64,000 nucleotides of DNA from assembly GCA_036435485.1 (NCBI GenBank), contig CM071598.1, positions 227,494,648 to 227,558,647 of the forward strand, in the 5' to 3' direction. A model generated the notes under the pieces. It saw nothing but the letters and a program-made list of their open reading frames with translations. It was not told the origin of the DNA and made no database searches. This DNA comes from Saposhnikovia divaricata (taxonomy: Eukaryota; Streptophyta; Magnoliopsida; Apiales; Apiaceae). Both the position numbers and the translations under genes were made by a program. Positions 45,105 to 57,865 of this stretch are shown here, one piece after another (the first letter of the stretch is position 1; each line of letters begins with the position of its first letter).

Positions 45105-46177
45105 TGTTAGAAAAATGTGGGTTTTTAGACCACATTGTCGAGTCATTTTGAGCTCCGATTTGAGTGTTCCTTGTGTGCATGTTTGCAACAAGTCATGCTT
45201 GGAGAGTGTTCTCCTCCGCGAGAGCTTTCCAATGCATATTTAAACACTCAAAACGACTAAGGGATGGATGAGTTATGATTACTCAAAGTTGGTCCCTTAA
45301 GAGTGGAAATTTTGTTGTTAAACTTGAAGTCCCACATTGATAAGGAAAAGGAGTTTCCTTTGCTTTATATAGTACAACACAAGAGGAGTGTTCACTTGTG
45401 TTGGTTAAGTGTTGCACCATCTCCTACGCGGGCGCGCAGGGGGGGTGCGAATTTTGGGTTTTCGAGGGGAAATTCGAGGCTTCGCAAGCCTTCGGGCTTT
45501 CCGCGTGTGCGACCTGCGGACACGAATGTAGCAGAAAATTGGGCCGAATAATTCCGGACTAGTTTTGCTAATTATTATTTCCACTGGATTTGGGCTTAAA
45601 GATTTGACTAAATTAATTCGAATTTGGAATTAATTGTGGTAAAATCAATTCCGTTTTTATAACGAATTTTTTGCCACCGCCTTACCTTAATTAATTAACG
45701 CGGTTAATTAATAAAGGAATATTACCACCGACTTTTTATTTGGGGTAATTGAGTAGCGCACAAGTTTTATCATTATCTTTTCGTTACAGTCTTATCTTAA
45801 TTAACGCGTTTAATTAAGTTAGGCAGTTGTGTAGCGAACAAGTCTTGTTTATCCTATAAATACCCCCCTTAGGGTCTAGGATTATTCATTCAAAAAACAC
45901 ATCCTCTCCTCTTAAACGCAGCCTCTTCTTCCTTCGGTGATATTCTTGCTCGTTTTAAGCTCGCTGAGAGTGACGCTACTGTAGCCTCACTGCAATCCGT
46001 TTTATCCTGGGAGGCGTTTCGCTCGCACATACGGTGAGGGCAAATACGCTTTAAGGAGAAAGTCACGCACTGGAATTGGGTTTTTACGTTCTTGTCTCCT
46101 TTTTATTTGTTTTATTATTCTGTTATTCACACACACACGATCTACTTTTTTGTACTATTTTCACAGATTGTCTAACA
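45105..46177 (+). repeat. 5' LTR of copia D (1073 bp)
   Basis: TGTTAGAAAA...GTCTAACA. It contains a TATA-like cctataaatac at about 45854-45864, followed by a CT-rich leader, which marks the likely transcription start. A cacacacac run lies near the end. Confidence 0.88.
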
Positions 46178-46251
46178 ATCTTAAAGCGTATTTGTATTAT
46201 ATCTGTGATCTGTACTTACGTATTTAATTGTTTGTTTGAGTGACAGAATCA

Positions 46252-49200
46252 ATGGAGAATCAAACTATGAACAACACGAACAAGGTGGTTGATCCCAACG
46301 CACAGATTGTAACATCTGATGGGGATCACCAGCCGCCGTTAAACCCTATTGCATAGATTATAACATCTGATGGGGGTGCAACGCCGGTTGGACATGTGCC
46401 TCCAGGACATGTTCCGGTGGGACATACTGTCATTGGACAGTTTAGTGTTCCGGTTGGATCGACGGTAGTACCACCATCTGGAGTGGCTACCACACATGTT
46501 GCACCTGTTGCGCCTACGGTTCCTACAGTGCCTGCTGTACATGCTGAGAAACCTAAGAAGTTTAATGGTACGAACTTCAAACGCTGGCAGCAAAAGATGC
46601 TGTTCTATCTGACCACGTTGAATATGGATCGCTACCTCAGGGAGGATCCACCGTTGCTCACTGCTGAGAGTAACACGCAATCAGTTTATGCTGTTGATGC
46701 TTGGAAGCACGCCGATTATATTTGTCGGAATTACGTGCTAAATGGTTTGGCTGACTCGTTATATAACGTGTACAGTACAAAGCCAACATCTAAGGTCTTA
46801 TGGGAGTCACTTGACCATAAGTACAAAACCGAGGATGCTGGGGCTAAGAAGTGGATTGTTGGCCGCTTTCTTGATTATAAGATGGCGGATTCTAAGACTG
46901 TGGTCAGTCAGGTGCAAGAACTGCAAGTGATCATCCATGATATTCATGCTGAAGGGATGATCATAAGTGAGTCTTTCCAAGTTGCTGCTGTGATTGAGAA
47001 GCTGCCACCTGGATGGAAAGATTTCAAGAACTACCTTAAGCATAAGCGAAAGGAGATGACTATGGAGGATCTGATCGTTAGACTTCGTATTGAAGAAGAC
47101 AACAGGGGATCCGAGAAGAAGATGAATGTTGCCACTGAAAAGGCAAACATGGTGGAACATAAGCCCAAGAAGAACAATTCTGGTAAAGGGGCAAAGTTGG
47201 CACCTAAGGGAGGAATTTCGAAGACGAAGTTTCAAGGGAAGTGCTTTAACTGTGACAAAGTGGGTCATAGGTCTTCTGAGTGTAGGAAGCCTAAGAAGCC
47301 TAACAAGAAGAAGGAAGCAAACATGGTCAATGATATCTCTAAGGAGATGGGTGACATAGACCTCTGTGCTACGGTCTCTGAGGTGAACCTGGTTGGCTCT
47401 AATCCGAGGGAATGGTGGATTGATACGGGAGCTACAAGGCATGTTTGTTCGGACAAGGCGGTTTTCTCTAGCCTCAAAGCTTCTGATGCTGGTGAGAAGC
47501 TTTACATGGGGAATTCAGCAACTTCTACCATTGAAGGGGAAGGCACGGTGATTCTGAAGATGACTTCTGGGAAGTTTATGACTTTGAAGAATGTACTTTA
47601 TGTGCCTGATATTCGCAAGAACCTTGTGTCTGGTTCCTTGTTGAATAAACATGGCTTTCGTATTGTAATAGAGTCAGATAAAGTTATTTTGTCTAAGAAT
47701 GGTATGTTTGTAGGCAAGGGTTATGTAACCGATGGGCTTTTTAAGCTCAATGTGATGTCCGTTAAGGACAATAATGAAATAAAGAATTCTTCTGCTTACT
47801 TGCTTGAGTCTCCTAATTTATGGCATGCTAGATTAGGACATGTTAATTTTGACACTTTACGACGTTTAAGTGCAAAAGATTACATACCAAAATTGAATAT
47901 TGATTCAAAACATAAGTGTGAAACTTGTGTTGAGGCAAAATTAACAAGAGCATCGTTTAAACATGTGCAAAGAAACACCAAGGTGCTAGACCTAATACAT
48001 AGCGACATATGTGATTTAAAATTCGCTCCAACTAGAGGTGGAAACAAGTATTTTATTACATTCATAGATGATTGTACAAAATACTGTTATGTATATTTGC
48101 TTAAAAGCAAAGACGAAGCTATAGATAAATTTAAAATCTATAAGGAAGAAGTTGAGACACAACAAAATGAAAAAATCAAAACGATACGAAGTGATCGTGG
48201 AGGTGAATATGTTGAACCTTTTGGGGAATTCTGTTCACAACATGGTATAATCCATGAGGTCACTACACCATATTCCCCTCAGTCTAATGGAGTGGCTGAG
48301 AGGAAGAATCGCACTCTCAAGGAGATGATGAATGCGATGTTGTTAAGCTCTGGACTTCCGCAGTCGATGTGGGGGGAAGCCATCTTAAGTGCAACTCATA
48401 TTTTAAATATGATGATTCGCAAGAATAAGGATGAAAGTCCTTATGAGATGTGGAAGGAAAAGAAACCAAGTTACCAAAATCTGAAAGTGTGGGGGTGCCT
48501 TGCAAAGGTACTGATCCCTGCACCTAAGAAGGTGAAGATTGGTCCAAAGACTGTGGATTGTATCTTCATCGGATATCCACCACATAGTACTGCATATCGA
48601 TTTCTTGTATATGAATCGAAGATTCCTGAGATTCAAAAGAATACGATTATGGAGTCAAGGAATGCGTCATTCTTTGAGAATGTATTTCCTTGTAATCCTG
48701 GAGTCGAACACCCTACGACGTCTAAACGACCTCATGAGTCTATAGTAGACGACAATGAGAATGATGAAAGTGAAGATGAAAATGTGGGGGTAGTGAGAAG
48801 GAGCAAAAGACAAAGGAAGGAGAAATCCTATGGGTCAGAGTTTCTGACTTATTTGCTCGAAGAAGGTGATCCGAAAACCTATAGGGAAGCGGTAACATCA
48901 CCTGATGGACCTATGTGGAAAGAGGCCATCAAAAGTGAAGTAGATTCTATCTTACAGAATCATACTTGGGATTTAGTGGACTTACCAGCCGGTAGTAAAA
49001 CACTAGGTAGCAAGTGGGTATTCAAAAAGAAGTTGAAACCTGATGGGACCATCGATAAGTACAAGGCCAGACTTGTAATAAAAGGATACAAACAGCAACA
49101 TGGTCTTGATTACTTTGATACATATTCTCTAGTATCGAGAATAACATCTATAAGGATGATGTTTGCTATCACTGCAATGCGAAAGTTGACTGTACATCAA

Positions 49201-50402
49201 ATGGATGTGAAGACAGCTTTTCTAAATGGGGATATAGATGAGGAAATCTATATGGAACAACCTGAAGGGTTTGTTGTCCCTGGACAAGAAAGAAAAGTCT
49301 GTAGATTGGTGAAATCACTGTATGGCTTGAAGCAAGCGCCTATGAAATGGCATGAGAAATTTGATGAGGTTGTGTTAGCCGGTGGTTTCAAGATCAATGA
49401 ATGTGATAGTTGCGCCTACTACAAGGATAACGAAAACGGATATGTTATGATGACTTTGTACGTAGATGATCTACTTATTGTCGGTAGCAATGATAAGGTG
49501 ATCAAATCTACTAAGGACATGTTAAAGGCAAGATTTGACATGAAAGACATGGGTCTAGCGAATGTTATTCTGGGAATTCAAATTTCTAGAACCTCGGAGG
49601 GTCTTGCCTTAAGTCAACCACATTATGTTGACAAGATTCTTGAGAAATTTCTCAAGGATGATGTTGAGACAGCGAGAACACCTGTGGATTTGACTTTACA
49701 TCTATCCAAGAATAAAGGTGTAGGAGTCTCGCAGTTGGAATATTCACGGATAATTGGAAGTCTGATGTACCTTATGAGTTGTACAAGACCAGACATTGCA
49801 TACTCAATTAGCAAGTTGAGTAGATTTACGAGTAATCCGGGAGCTGATCACTGGAAAGCGATCATACGAGTACTAAAGTACTTGAGGGGAACTCGAGACT
49901 ATGGTTTGCATTATGGTAGTTATCCAGCAGTACTAGAAGGCTATACTGACGCAAACTGGATATCTAGCAAGAAGGCACTAAAGTCTACGAGTGGTTATGT
50001 GTTTACACTAGCTGGAGCAGCAGTGTCATGGAAATCCTCTAAACAAACTGTTATAACTCAATCCACAATGGAAGCTGAGTTTGTGGCATTAGATAAATGC
50101 GCACAAGAGGCAGAATATTTACGCCAATTTTTGGAGGATGTTCCGAGATGGCAAAAGCCTGTGACTGCAATAGGACTGCACTGTGATAGTCAGTCTGCTA
50201 TTGGCAGAGCACAATGTATAATGGAAAGTCCCGTCATATACGACGACGACATAGTTCCATTAGACAGTTAATGTCAACCGGAATTATCACTATTGACTTT
50301 ATACCGTCAAAGGATAATATTGCGGATCCGCTAACCAAAGGGTTATCAAGAGAACTGGTTGACAAATCATCGAGAGGAATGGGCCTTAAGCCTATTGCTT
50401 AA
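46252..50402 (+). pseudogene. copia D gag-pol polyprotein with one stop and one frameshift
   Basis: The ATG at 46252 (MENQTMNNTNKVVDPNAQ) begins the frame. An in-frame TAG at 46354 interrupts it where a neighbouring duplicated phrase has CAG. The frame is then open to 50271. Numbered from 46252: gag zinc knuckle CFNCDKVGHRSSEC (about 330); protease WWIDTGATRHVC (about 388); integrase HARLGHVNF, CETCVEAK, D and E motifs IRSDRGGEY and NGVAERKNRT (about 520-690); RT QMDVKTAFLNGD and YVDDLLIVG (about 1070); RNase H STMEAEFVALDKCA (about 1275). A shift near 50215 throws the last 60 codons into the frame ending at 50402 (IRRRH, DNIADPLTKG). Otherwise nearly complete, single-ORF organisation. Confidence 0.9.
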
Positions 50403-51023
50403 CGGCGTCATGGTGGACACCCAACCATTGCTGACTGGAGGTCCCAAGAACTTGGTTCAATGGGCCAACTAAATCATGATGACCAAATCACTGTGGGGGT
50501 AACCCCTGGCCTGTTCCTATGATGAGAAACAGTGAGACCCGTAAGGTACGAGGGTAAGCTATTACGCTTTTAATGATCTTTCGGTGAATACATGGAGTTC
50601 AAGATCTGAACGCATGGAATTCAGTTGAGTAAACGCGGGTTACTCTATAAGTATAAAGATCGCCTATGTGGGAGAGAAGTGGGGCCGCTTCAAAGGAGAG
50701 TTGCGAGGCACAACTCTTTAGAAACTCCTGCAGAACCAGGACGATGTTCCATGGCCAAAATGGACATAATCATGAGAGCTGAACGAGTCAGAAAGGATAT
50801 AGTGATAAGTATATCATCGCTTACACAAACGGTCGAACAGTTCATGGAGCAAACCTCCACTGTCTACCAGTAAGGTCAGTATGCTTACTCAAGCGAAGGT
50901 TCAAGGAGCAAACCTCTACCTATCGTATGCTATATCTGATCGAAGAATTATCACCACATCAAATTCCGTGTCTGTCTGTCTGATGTGTGCTACTACGATA
51001 TCAATCTCATCCATGTGGGGGAT
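50403..51023 (+). other. 3' non-coding region of copia D
   Basis: No ORF with support. It ends in the polypurine tract tgtgggggat (51014-51023), directly before the 3' LTR. Confidence 0.7.
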
Positions 51024-51111
51024 TGTTAGAAGAATGTGGGATTTTAGACCACATTGTCGAGTCATTTTGAGCTCCGATTTGAGTGTGCCTTGTGTGCATG
51101 TTTGCAACAAG
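51024..51111 (+). repeat. 3' LTR of copia D, left piece
   Basis: First 88 bases of the LTR, ending in the target duplication acaag (51107-51111) of element E. Confidence 0.9.
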
Positions 51112-52672
51112 TGAAGGAATTTACGGATGAGCGGAAGCGCAAATAACAATTATTTCCGTAAAAACCATATATCGCACATATAGAAAATCATATAAAATGA
51201 AAAGAGCGAGGAATCGTGATCATACCTTAAAATCGAAGCTTTACAAAAATGGTGTTTTAGCAGTTGCTCCTCAGAGTGTGAAGCACTCTACCGGTATCCA
51301 CCAAGATTAATTCTTCGACGAAGCTTTTATAAAACCGAGCTTTTATAAAAATGGAGGTTTGAGAGAGAGAGAGAGGGAGATGAAGAAGATGAGGGAGGCA
51401 ACTAGGTTTTTCACAAAAACCAAAAGTGTATAACTCATTCTCATCTCATTCTATTTATAGGGCTCATGTAGGGTTTTCATAATTAATATATCATTATATA
51501 TTAATATATAAATCCTACACTTTATCTTATAAAATGTTAAATAATAATTAAAACAATTTTAATCATTATTAAAACAACTTGCTCTCTCAAAATACCTTCA
51601 TCAATAAATTAATCTTTTTATGGTGTGACCCTGTAGGTTCAAATTAAGCCGGTAGTAAAAATAAATAATAATAAACTTTTTATTTATTATTTATATGAAT
51701 TCTAAAATTCATTAAATATAATTAACTGATTAATTATATTTATTCTACATCGTGAGTGATGCTTCTCAACATATCGCGACTATCCGGATAATATGAATTC
51801 ACTGCTTAGAATACCAAGAACCTGTCAGTGCTAGTTACCGTACAATCAATTCCTTCTACCCTACAATATCCCGATTAAATACAAGGCATGGATCTCGTGT
51901 CAAGCCTATCAAATTTAATCATATGATTTCTTATTCATAATGCAAAGTTCATATTAATGCAAATTAGAAACTTCTTTCTAATTTCATACACTCTGGCCAG
52001 AGATTCCGGAACTAGCATACTAAGAATAACATAGGATATTCACTTCCTTACTGGAAGGGGTAGATCCTTTATTGACCGTTAACTATCTCCATACACAAAT
52101 TCCTATGCCCAGAATAGACCTAATGGATGTCCTTGAGACTAAGGACTAAACCAAAGCACAGTTCATTATATACAAGATTACTCTAACGATCTCAAGTCTA
52201 AGGACACTTGTACAACTATCACTCAGTGAACAACTATCGACACGTGAGTAAACTCCATTAGTTGTTCAACTTATCGAGTCATGTTCAGTGAACTTATTCC
52301 CTAATAAGCACCTACATACTAGCTATAGTGTCACCACACAAATGCCTATGAGAACAGACATCCTCCTGACGGGAGCAAGCATAATATGTACCGATCTTTG
52401 CGGATTCACTAACTTCCGATTAGTTATCCTATGATCAGGAACTGTTTAAGTCTAGAGTTATCATCTTCTAGATCTCACTATTATAATCTCATTATAATTA
52501 TAGAAGCTTTACTCTAAACTATGGAACATCTTATTTAAAACACTTTAAACAGATAATGCCCGTAATAAAATCAAAACAAGTCTTTTATTATTATTAATGA
52601 AATCAAACAAGAATACATGAAAATTCTTCCTAACTCATCATACATGATTGGATTTAGGACAAACACTTTCAA
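51112..52672 (-). repeat. 3' LTR of copia E (1561 bp)
   Basis: TGAAGGAATT...ACTTTCA in plus reading. On the minus strand it starts TGAAAGTGTTTGTCC. Element orientation is given by the polypurine tract at 52673-52684. Confidence 0.94.
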
Positions 52673-52684
52673 TCTCCCACTTGA
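52673..52684 (-). promoter_or_regulatory. polypurine tract of copia E
   Basis: The minus strand reads AAGTGGGAGAT just before the LTR, between the pol stop and the LTR. Plus-strand priming site. Confidence 0.85.
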
Positions 52685-52685
52685 A

Positions 52686-55600
52686 CTAAAGCCAATCACC
52701 CTGGTATCTAATACCCATCTTCTCTTTATGACGATCAAAGTGAATCTGAGACAATGACTTTGTGAGTGGGTCTGCTATGTTGTTATGTGTGTCAACTCTC
52801 TCAACCTTGACATCTCCCCTTTCAATGATCTCCCTAATCAAATGAAAGCGCCGCAAAACATGTTTGGAATTTTTATGAGACCTAGGTTCCTTGGCTTGTG
52901 CTATTGCTGCATTGTTATCACAATACAACACAATAGGCTCTTCAATGCTTGGAACAACTCCCAACTCAGAAACAAATTTCCTCATCCAAACGGCTTCTTT
53001 TGCAGCCTCACTTGCAGCTATATACTCTGCTTCCGCTGTGGAGTCAGCCGTTGTCGACTGTTTGGAACTCTTCCAACTAATCGCACCACCATTCAGAGTA
53101 AACACATACCCTGACATGGATTTGCTATCACTTTCTGATTGAAAACTAGAGTCAGTATAACCCTCTATTTTCAATTCAGATCCACCAAAAACAAGAAAAA
53201 TATCCTTAGTCCTTCGCAAGTACTTAAGGATGTTCTTCACTGCTTTCCAGTGGTCTTCACCTGGATCGGACTGATATCTACTCGTTACACTAATTGAATA
53301 AGCAACATCAGGCCTAGTACATAACATCGCGTACATAATAGATCCTATTGCTGAAGCATAAGGAATCTTACTCATACGCTCTCTTTCCTCAGGTGTCTTA
53401 GGAGACATCTTCTCGGAAAGAGATACTCCATGGCTCATCGGTATGAGACCTCTCTTGGAGTTTTCCATGCTAAACCTTTTAAGCACTTTCTCGATGTATG
53501 TACTCTGGGTAAGACCTATCATTCTTCTAGATCTATCTCTATAGATCTTCATACCGAGAATGTAGGATGCTTCACCCAAGTCCTTCATAGTGAAGTTCTT
53601 TGATAACCACACTTTGACTGATTGCAGCATCGGTATATCATTTCCTATAAGAAGTATGTCATCCACATACAATACAAGAAATGTTACCGCGCTCCCACTA
53701 ACCTTCTTGTAGACACATGGTTCATCTATGTTCTTGATAAAATCAAACTCTTTGATTGTCTCATCAAAACGAATGTTCCATCTACGAGAAGCTTGCTTTA
53801 ATCCATATATGGTCCTTAGCAGCTTACACACTAGGTGTTCATTCCCTTTAGAAACAAACCCCTCTGGCTGTGTCATATACACTTCCTCTTCAAGTTTCCC
53901 ATTGAGGAAGGCCGTTTTCACGTCCATTTGCCAGATCTCATAGTCGTAGTAAGCAGCAATCGCAAGCAAAATCCGAATTGATTTTAACAGGGCTACAGGC
54001 GAAAAAGTTTCATCAAAGTCAATCCCTTGCCTTTGTCTGAATCCTTTTGCCACGAGCCTGGCCTTATAGGTCTCCACCTGGCCATCTGCTCCAATCTTTC
54101 TTTTGTATACCCATTTGCATCCAATAGGATTCACATCCTCTGGTGCTTCAACCAAAGTCCATACTTGGTTGGCATACATAGAATCCATTTTGGATTTCAT
54201 GGCACTCTGCCATTTCTCTGAGTCAACACTACTCATAGCCTCATTATAGGTCATAGGGTCGTCATCATCAACGATTGATAACTCATTGTCATTCTCAATG
54301 ACAAGGCCATAATACCTCTCAGGTTGGCGAGACACTCTTTCTGACCTACGAATGGGCTGTACCACAGAAGGTTGTTCAGTCTGAACAGGTGTTTCCTCTT
54401 GAACCGTAGTAGTTTGTGCTTCTTGAACTTCATTAAGTTCTATTTTGCTCCCACTGTTTCCTTCTAGGATAAACTGTTTTTCCAAGAAGGTAGCATGTCT
54501 GGAGACAAATACACTATGATTGGTGTAGAAGTAATACCCTAAAGTTTCTTTAGGATATCCCACAAAACTACATTTCACGGATCGAGATTCCAGCTTATCA
54601 GGGTCAACTTTCTTGACATAAGCCGGACATCCCCAAATCTTAACGTGTTTAAGACTCGGTTTCCTTTCTTTCCATATCTCATATGGAGTTTGAGGAACAG
54701 ATTTGGAAGGCACCTTATTCAGTAAATATGCTGAGGTTTCCAATGCATAACCCCAAAGGAATACTGGAAGATTTGCGTAGCTCATCATGGACCGAACCAT
54801 GTCTAACAAAGTTCGATTTCTCCTTTCAGATACTCCATTCAACTGTGGAGTATATGGAGGAGTCCACTGAGAGACTATACCATTTTCTTTGAGATAATCT
54901 AGAAATTCTCCACTCAAGTATTCACCACCTCGATCTGATCGAAGAGTTTTAATACTACGTTTGGTTTGTTTCTCCACTTCATTCTTATATTCTTTGAACT
55001 TTTCAAAGGCCTCAGACTTGTGTTTCATCAAATACACATATCCGAATCTAGATCGATCATCTATGAAAGTAATGAAGTACGAAAATCCACCCATGGCTTG
55101 CGTAGACATCGGTCCACATACATCTGTGTGTACCAGTCCTAGCAATTCTGCAGCCCTCTCTCCATGTCCACTAAATGGAGATTTGGTCATTTTACCCAAT
55201 AGACAAGACTCGCATGTAGGATATGATTCAAAATCAAAGGGGTCAAGTAACCCTTCCTTATGCAATGTCCGCAGTCTATTTTCACTAATATGACCAAGTC
55301 TGCAGTGCCACAAATAGGTGAGATTTTCATCATCCCTTTTCCTTTTATTAGTATGTTCAATTTGTAGTAAATCATGCTCTATGTCACACACATATAGACC
55401 ATTATTTAAAATACCACTACCATAAAGAACATTATCTCTAAGAATTGAACATTCATTATTCTTAATAACAAATGAAAATCCATCCAAGTCTAACATGGGA
55501 ATAGAAATAATATTCCTCACAATCGAGGGAACAAAATAACAATTATTTAAAACAATAGTCTTGCCCGTAGGCATATGTAAATCAAACGATCCTACAGATT

Positions 55601-56606
55601 CAGCAGCAACTCTTGCTCCATTTCCCATCCGTAGAATCACCTCCTCTTCCTCGAGAGTCCTACTTCTCCTTAGTCCCTGCAACGAATTGCAAATGTGAGA
55701 ACCACAGGCGGTATCTAATACCCAAGTAGAATTTTGATTTATTGACATATTCACTTCAATCATGAACATACCTGAACCAGAAGCGACAGTCTCACTATCT
55801 TTCTTCTTTTTCATTTCTGTAAGGTAAACCTTGCAGTTCCTCTTCCAGTGCCCCACCTTGTTACAGTGAAAGCAAACAGCTTTGCTCTTGGGGTCTTCAG
55901 CTTTTGGTGGAACCGGCTTTTTCTCACCAACTTTCTTCTTCTTGGAAGGGTTCTTCTTCCTTTTCTTAGGATTGGAACCCTCACCAATTAGAAGAACAGA
56001 ACTCTTCTTAGAAGGAAAATTCGATTCCGCAGTCTTCAACATGTTGTGAAGTTCAGCCAGGCTGACGTCCAACTTATTCATGTGAAAGTTCACAACAAAC
56101 TGCGAAAATGAACCCGGAAGTGATTGCAAGACCAAGTCTTGAGTCAGTTCCCTATCCATGACAAAACCAAGTTGCCCAAGACGTTCAATCAAATTGATCA
56201 TCTTAAGTACATGGTCATTCACGGATGATCCCTCAGACATCCTACAACGGAACAGCTCCTTCGATATCTCATATCGAGCTGTCCTCCCTGCCACATCATA
56301 CAACTCTTGCAGATGCTCTAGGATAGTGTGAGCATCCATAAGCTCATGTTGCTTCTGTAGCTCATCGTTCATGGAAGCTAGCATGATACATTGAGCAACA
56401 TTAGCATCATCTATCCACTTACGATACACAACATGTTCATCATTATGTGCATCGTCAGCAGGTGCAGCAGGCTTAGGTGAGTCAAGCACATATTCCAGCT
56501 TCTCAACCCTGAGAACAATTCTCAAGTTTCGAAGCCAGTTAGCAAAATTCGGACCAGTCAATTTGTGAGCATCTAGTATGCTCCGGAGTGATAGTGCACC
56601 AGACAT
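52686..56606 (-). CDS. copia E gag-pol polyprotein, intact
   Basis: Single ORF of about 1306 residues. I chose the ATG at 56606 (MSGALSLRSILDAHKLTG); the longer frame to 56639 starts with GTG and is unlikely. Domains: gag capsid region (residues 1-230), a basic KKRKK/KKKK stretch, CCHC knuckle CFHCNKVGHWKRNC (about 245), protease LDTACGSHIC (about 295), integrase CRLGH...CESCLLGK (about 440-480), catalytic D-D-E motifs HTDVCGPM, LRSDRGGEY and NGVSERRNRT (about 500-590), RT QMDVKTAFLNG (about 890) and YVDDILLIG (about 980), and RNase H GYTDSSF, STAEAEYIAASEAA and ADPLTKSLS to the end. All key acidic residues are present. The stop is only about 12 bases from the LTR. Confidence 0.94.
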   Translation of the reverse strand: MSGALSLRSILDAHKLTGPNFANWLRNLRIVLRVEKLEYVLDSPKPAAPADDAHNDEHVVYRKWIDDANVAQCIMLASMNDELQKQHELMDAHTILEHLQELYDVAGRTARYEISKELFRCRMSEGSSVNDHVLKMINLIERLGQLGFVMDRELTQDLVLQSLPGSFSQFVVNFHMNKLDVSLAELHNMLKTAESNFPSKKSSVLLIGEGSNPKKRKKNPSKKKKVGEKKPVPPKAEDPKSKAVCFHCNKVGHWKRNCKVYLTEMKKKKDSETVASGSGMFMIEVNMSINQNSTWVLDTACGSHICNSLQGLRRSRTLEEEEVILRMGNGARVAAESVGSFDLHMPTGKTIVLNNCYFVPSIVRNIISIPMLDLDGFSFVIKNNECSILRDNVLYGSGILNNGLYVCDIEHDLLQIEHTNKRKRDDENLTYLWHCRLGHISENRLRTLHKEGLLDPFDFESYPTCESCLLGKMTKSPFSGHGERAAELLGLVHTDVCGPMSTQAMGGFSYFITFIDDRSRFGYVYLMKHKSEAFEKFKEYKNEVEKQTKRSIKTLRSDRGGEYLSGEFLDYLKENGIVSQWTPPYTPQLNGVSERRNRTLLDMVRSMMSYANLPVFLWGYALETSAYLLNKVPSKSVPQTPYEIWKERKPSLKHVKIWGCPAYVKKVDPDKLESRSVKCSFVGYPKETLGYYFYTNHSVFVSRHATFLEKQFILEGNSGSKIELNEVQEAQTTTVQEETPVQTEQPSVVQPIRRSERVSRQPERYYGLVIENDNELSIVDDDDPMTYNEAMSSVDSEKWQSAMKSKMDSMYANQVWTLVEAPEDVNPIGCKWVYKRKIGADGQVETYKARLVAKGFRQRQGIDFDETFSPVALLKSIRILLAIAAYYDYEIWQMDVKTAFLNGKLEEEVYMTQPEGFVSKGNEHLVCKLLRTIYGLKQASRRWNIRFDETIKEFDFIKNIDEPCVYKKVSGSAVTFLVLYVDDILLIGNDIPMLQSVKVWLSKNFTMKDLGEASYILGMKIYRDRSRRMIGLTQSTYIEKVLKRFSMENSKRGLIPMSHGVSLSEKMSPKTPEERERMSKIPYASAIGSIMYAMLCTRPDVAYSISVTSRYQSDPGEDHWKAVKNILKYLRRTKDIFLVFGGSELKIEGYTDSSFQSESDSKSMSGYVFTLNGGAISWKSSKQSTTADSTAEAEYIAASEAAKEAVWMRKFVSELGVVPSIEEPIVLYCDNNAAIAQAKEPRSHKNSKHVLRRFHLIREIIERGDVKVERVDTHNNIADPLTKSLSQIHFDRHKEKMGIRYQGDWL

Positions 56607-56811
56607 AGTGTATATAGTAAATCTGTAAATGATAAACACATAACAACACTTAGCAAATATTCAATTTCATTTTAAAAACACTATATGAATCGGGTCTTTA
56701 TTCATAAGTGACTCCCACTAGTTTATCTAATTTATTCAACCCCCTTAAGTGAAAAATTAAGCATTCATAATGCTAGTGGGAATAGGGATCCTATATTCCA
56801 TCACACAACCT

Positions 56812-57113
56812 CGGCTGTGGCACGAAACGCCATGTGATGTTCAATAGGCAGACAACTCTTGTCAATTACATCTCATGTTATTCCCTAATAAAACTTTAGC
56901 CTCTTGAATAATTGAGTCACGGCTGTGGCACGACAAACTCAATATTCTAAGTCAAGTCTAACCCAACATTCCGTACAACTGAATCAGTCTCCAACGGCCC
57001 ACGGCTGTAGCACGTAACGACCATTAGATTCTAATTCATTGTACACATCTCTATGTAATAGACAAGTATTTCTTATTTCAAAATCAAAGCCCTCGGCTGT
57101 AGCACGAAACGAC
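56812..57113 (-). repeat. four spaced copies of CGGCTGTRGCACG
   Basis: Copies start at 56812, 56920, 57002 and 57094, 82-108 bases apart. Three are followed by a(a/t)acg(a/c)c. Sequences between them are related only loosely. Confidence 0.85.
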
Positions 57114-57865
57114 AATGATTCAAAAATAAGAACTACTTTCTACCATGTTGGAAGGCTATGACCGACACAAGCCCGTTGTGTCATTGGCCAATTACTACTT
57201 GATATTATTTAATTTTAGAGGGATTATATTATGTTACAATCATAATCATATTATAAAGATATTCTTCCTTTTAAATTAAATATTTCAAATCAATAATCGA
57301 TAATTGGATGATTCCCAGATCGGGGGGAGCATTGTCAAGAGGCGTCACTTAATACCCCTTTCTTACAGATCGAAATCCGTTTTTGACAGAATCATCCATT
57401 CTCTCAATATTGAAAATTCATATTTAATTACGTGTTTCACAAACACAAGAATCTCATGATTGTATTCATAATATTATTATTAAGGCAAGAAACGATTCCT
57501 ATTTCTAGATTTTCTAGAGCACGCCTTATTTTGATTTAAGTTCACCTAAATCTATCATCGCATGGTAAACATAGGCATATATCACATATATAAAAATAAA
57601 TCAATAAGTAAGCATGCAAGCAATATCATGTCACACATTGATATATTGATGTATGGATTTATTATAGTATTTAAAAGCAATTAATCCAATTAAAACATGC
57701 TTTAAAAAACACTTCCGGAAATATAAATAATTCAAAATTATTATATAAAAAATATTTGACCACTCCATTAGATCCGTCTCGGAAAAACGAATCCAACGAT
57801 ATATCGCACGCCCAAAACGGAGTTACGAAACCCAATAAATCAAATTTATTGTGGACAGAAAGGCA

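Noticed and set aside
56607..56639. Longer start for copia E gag-pol
   Set aside because: The upstream codon is GTG; the ATG at 56606 opens the typical gag N terminus.
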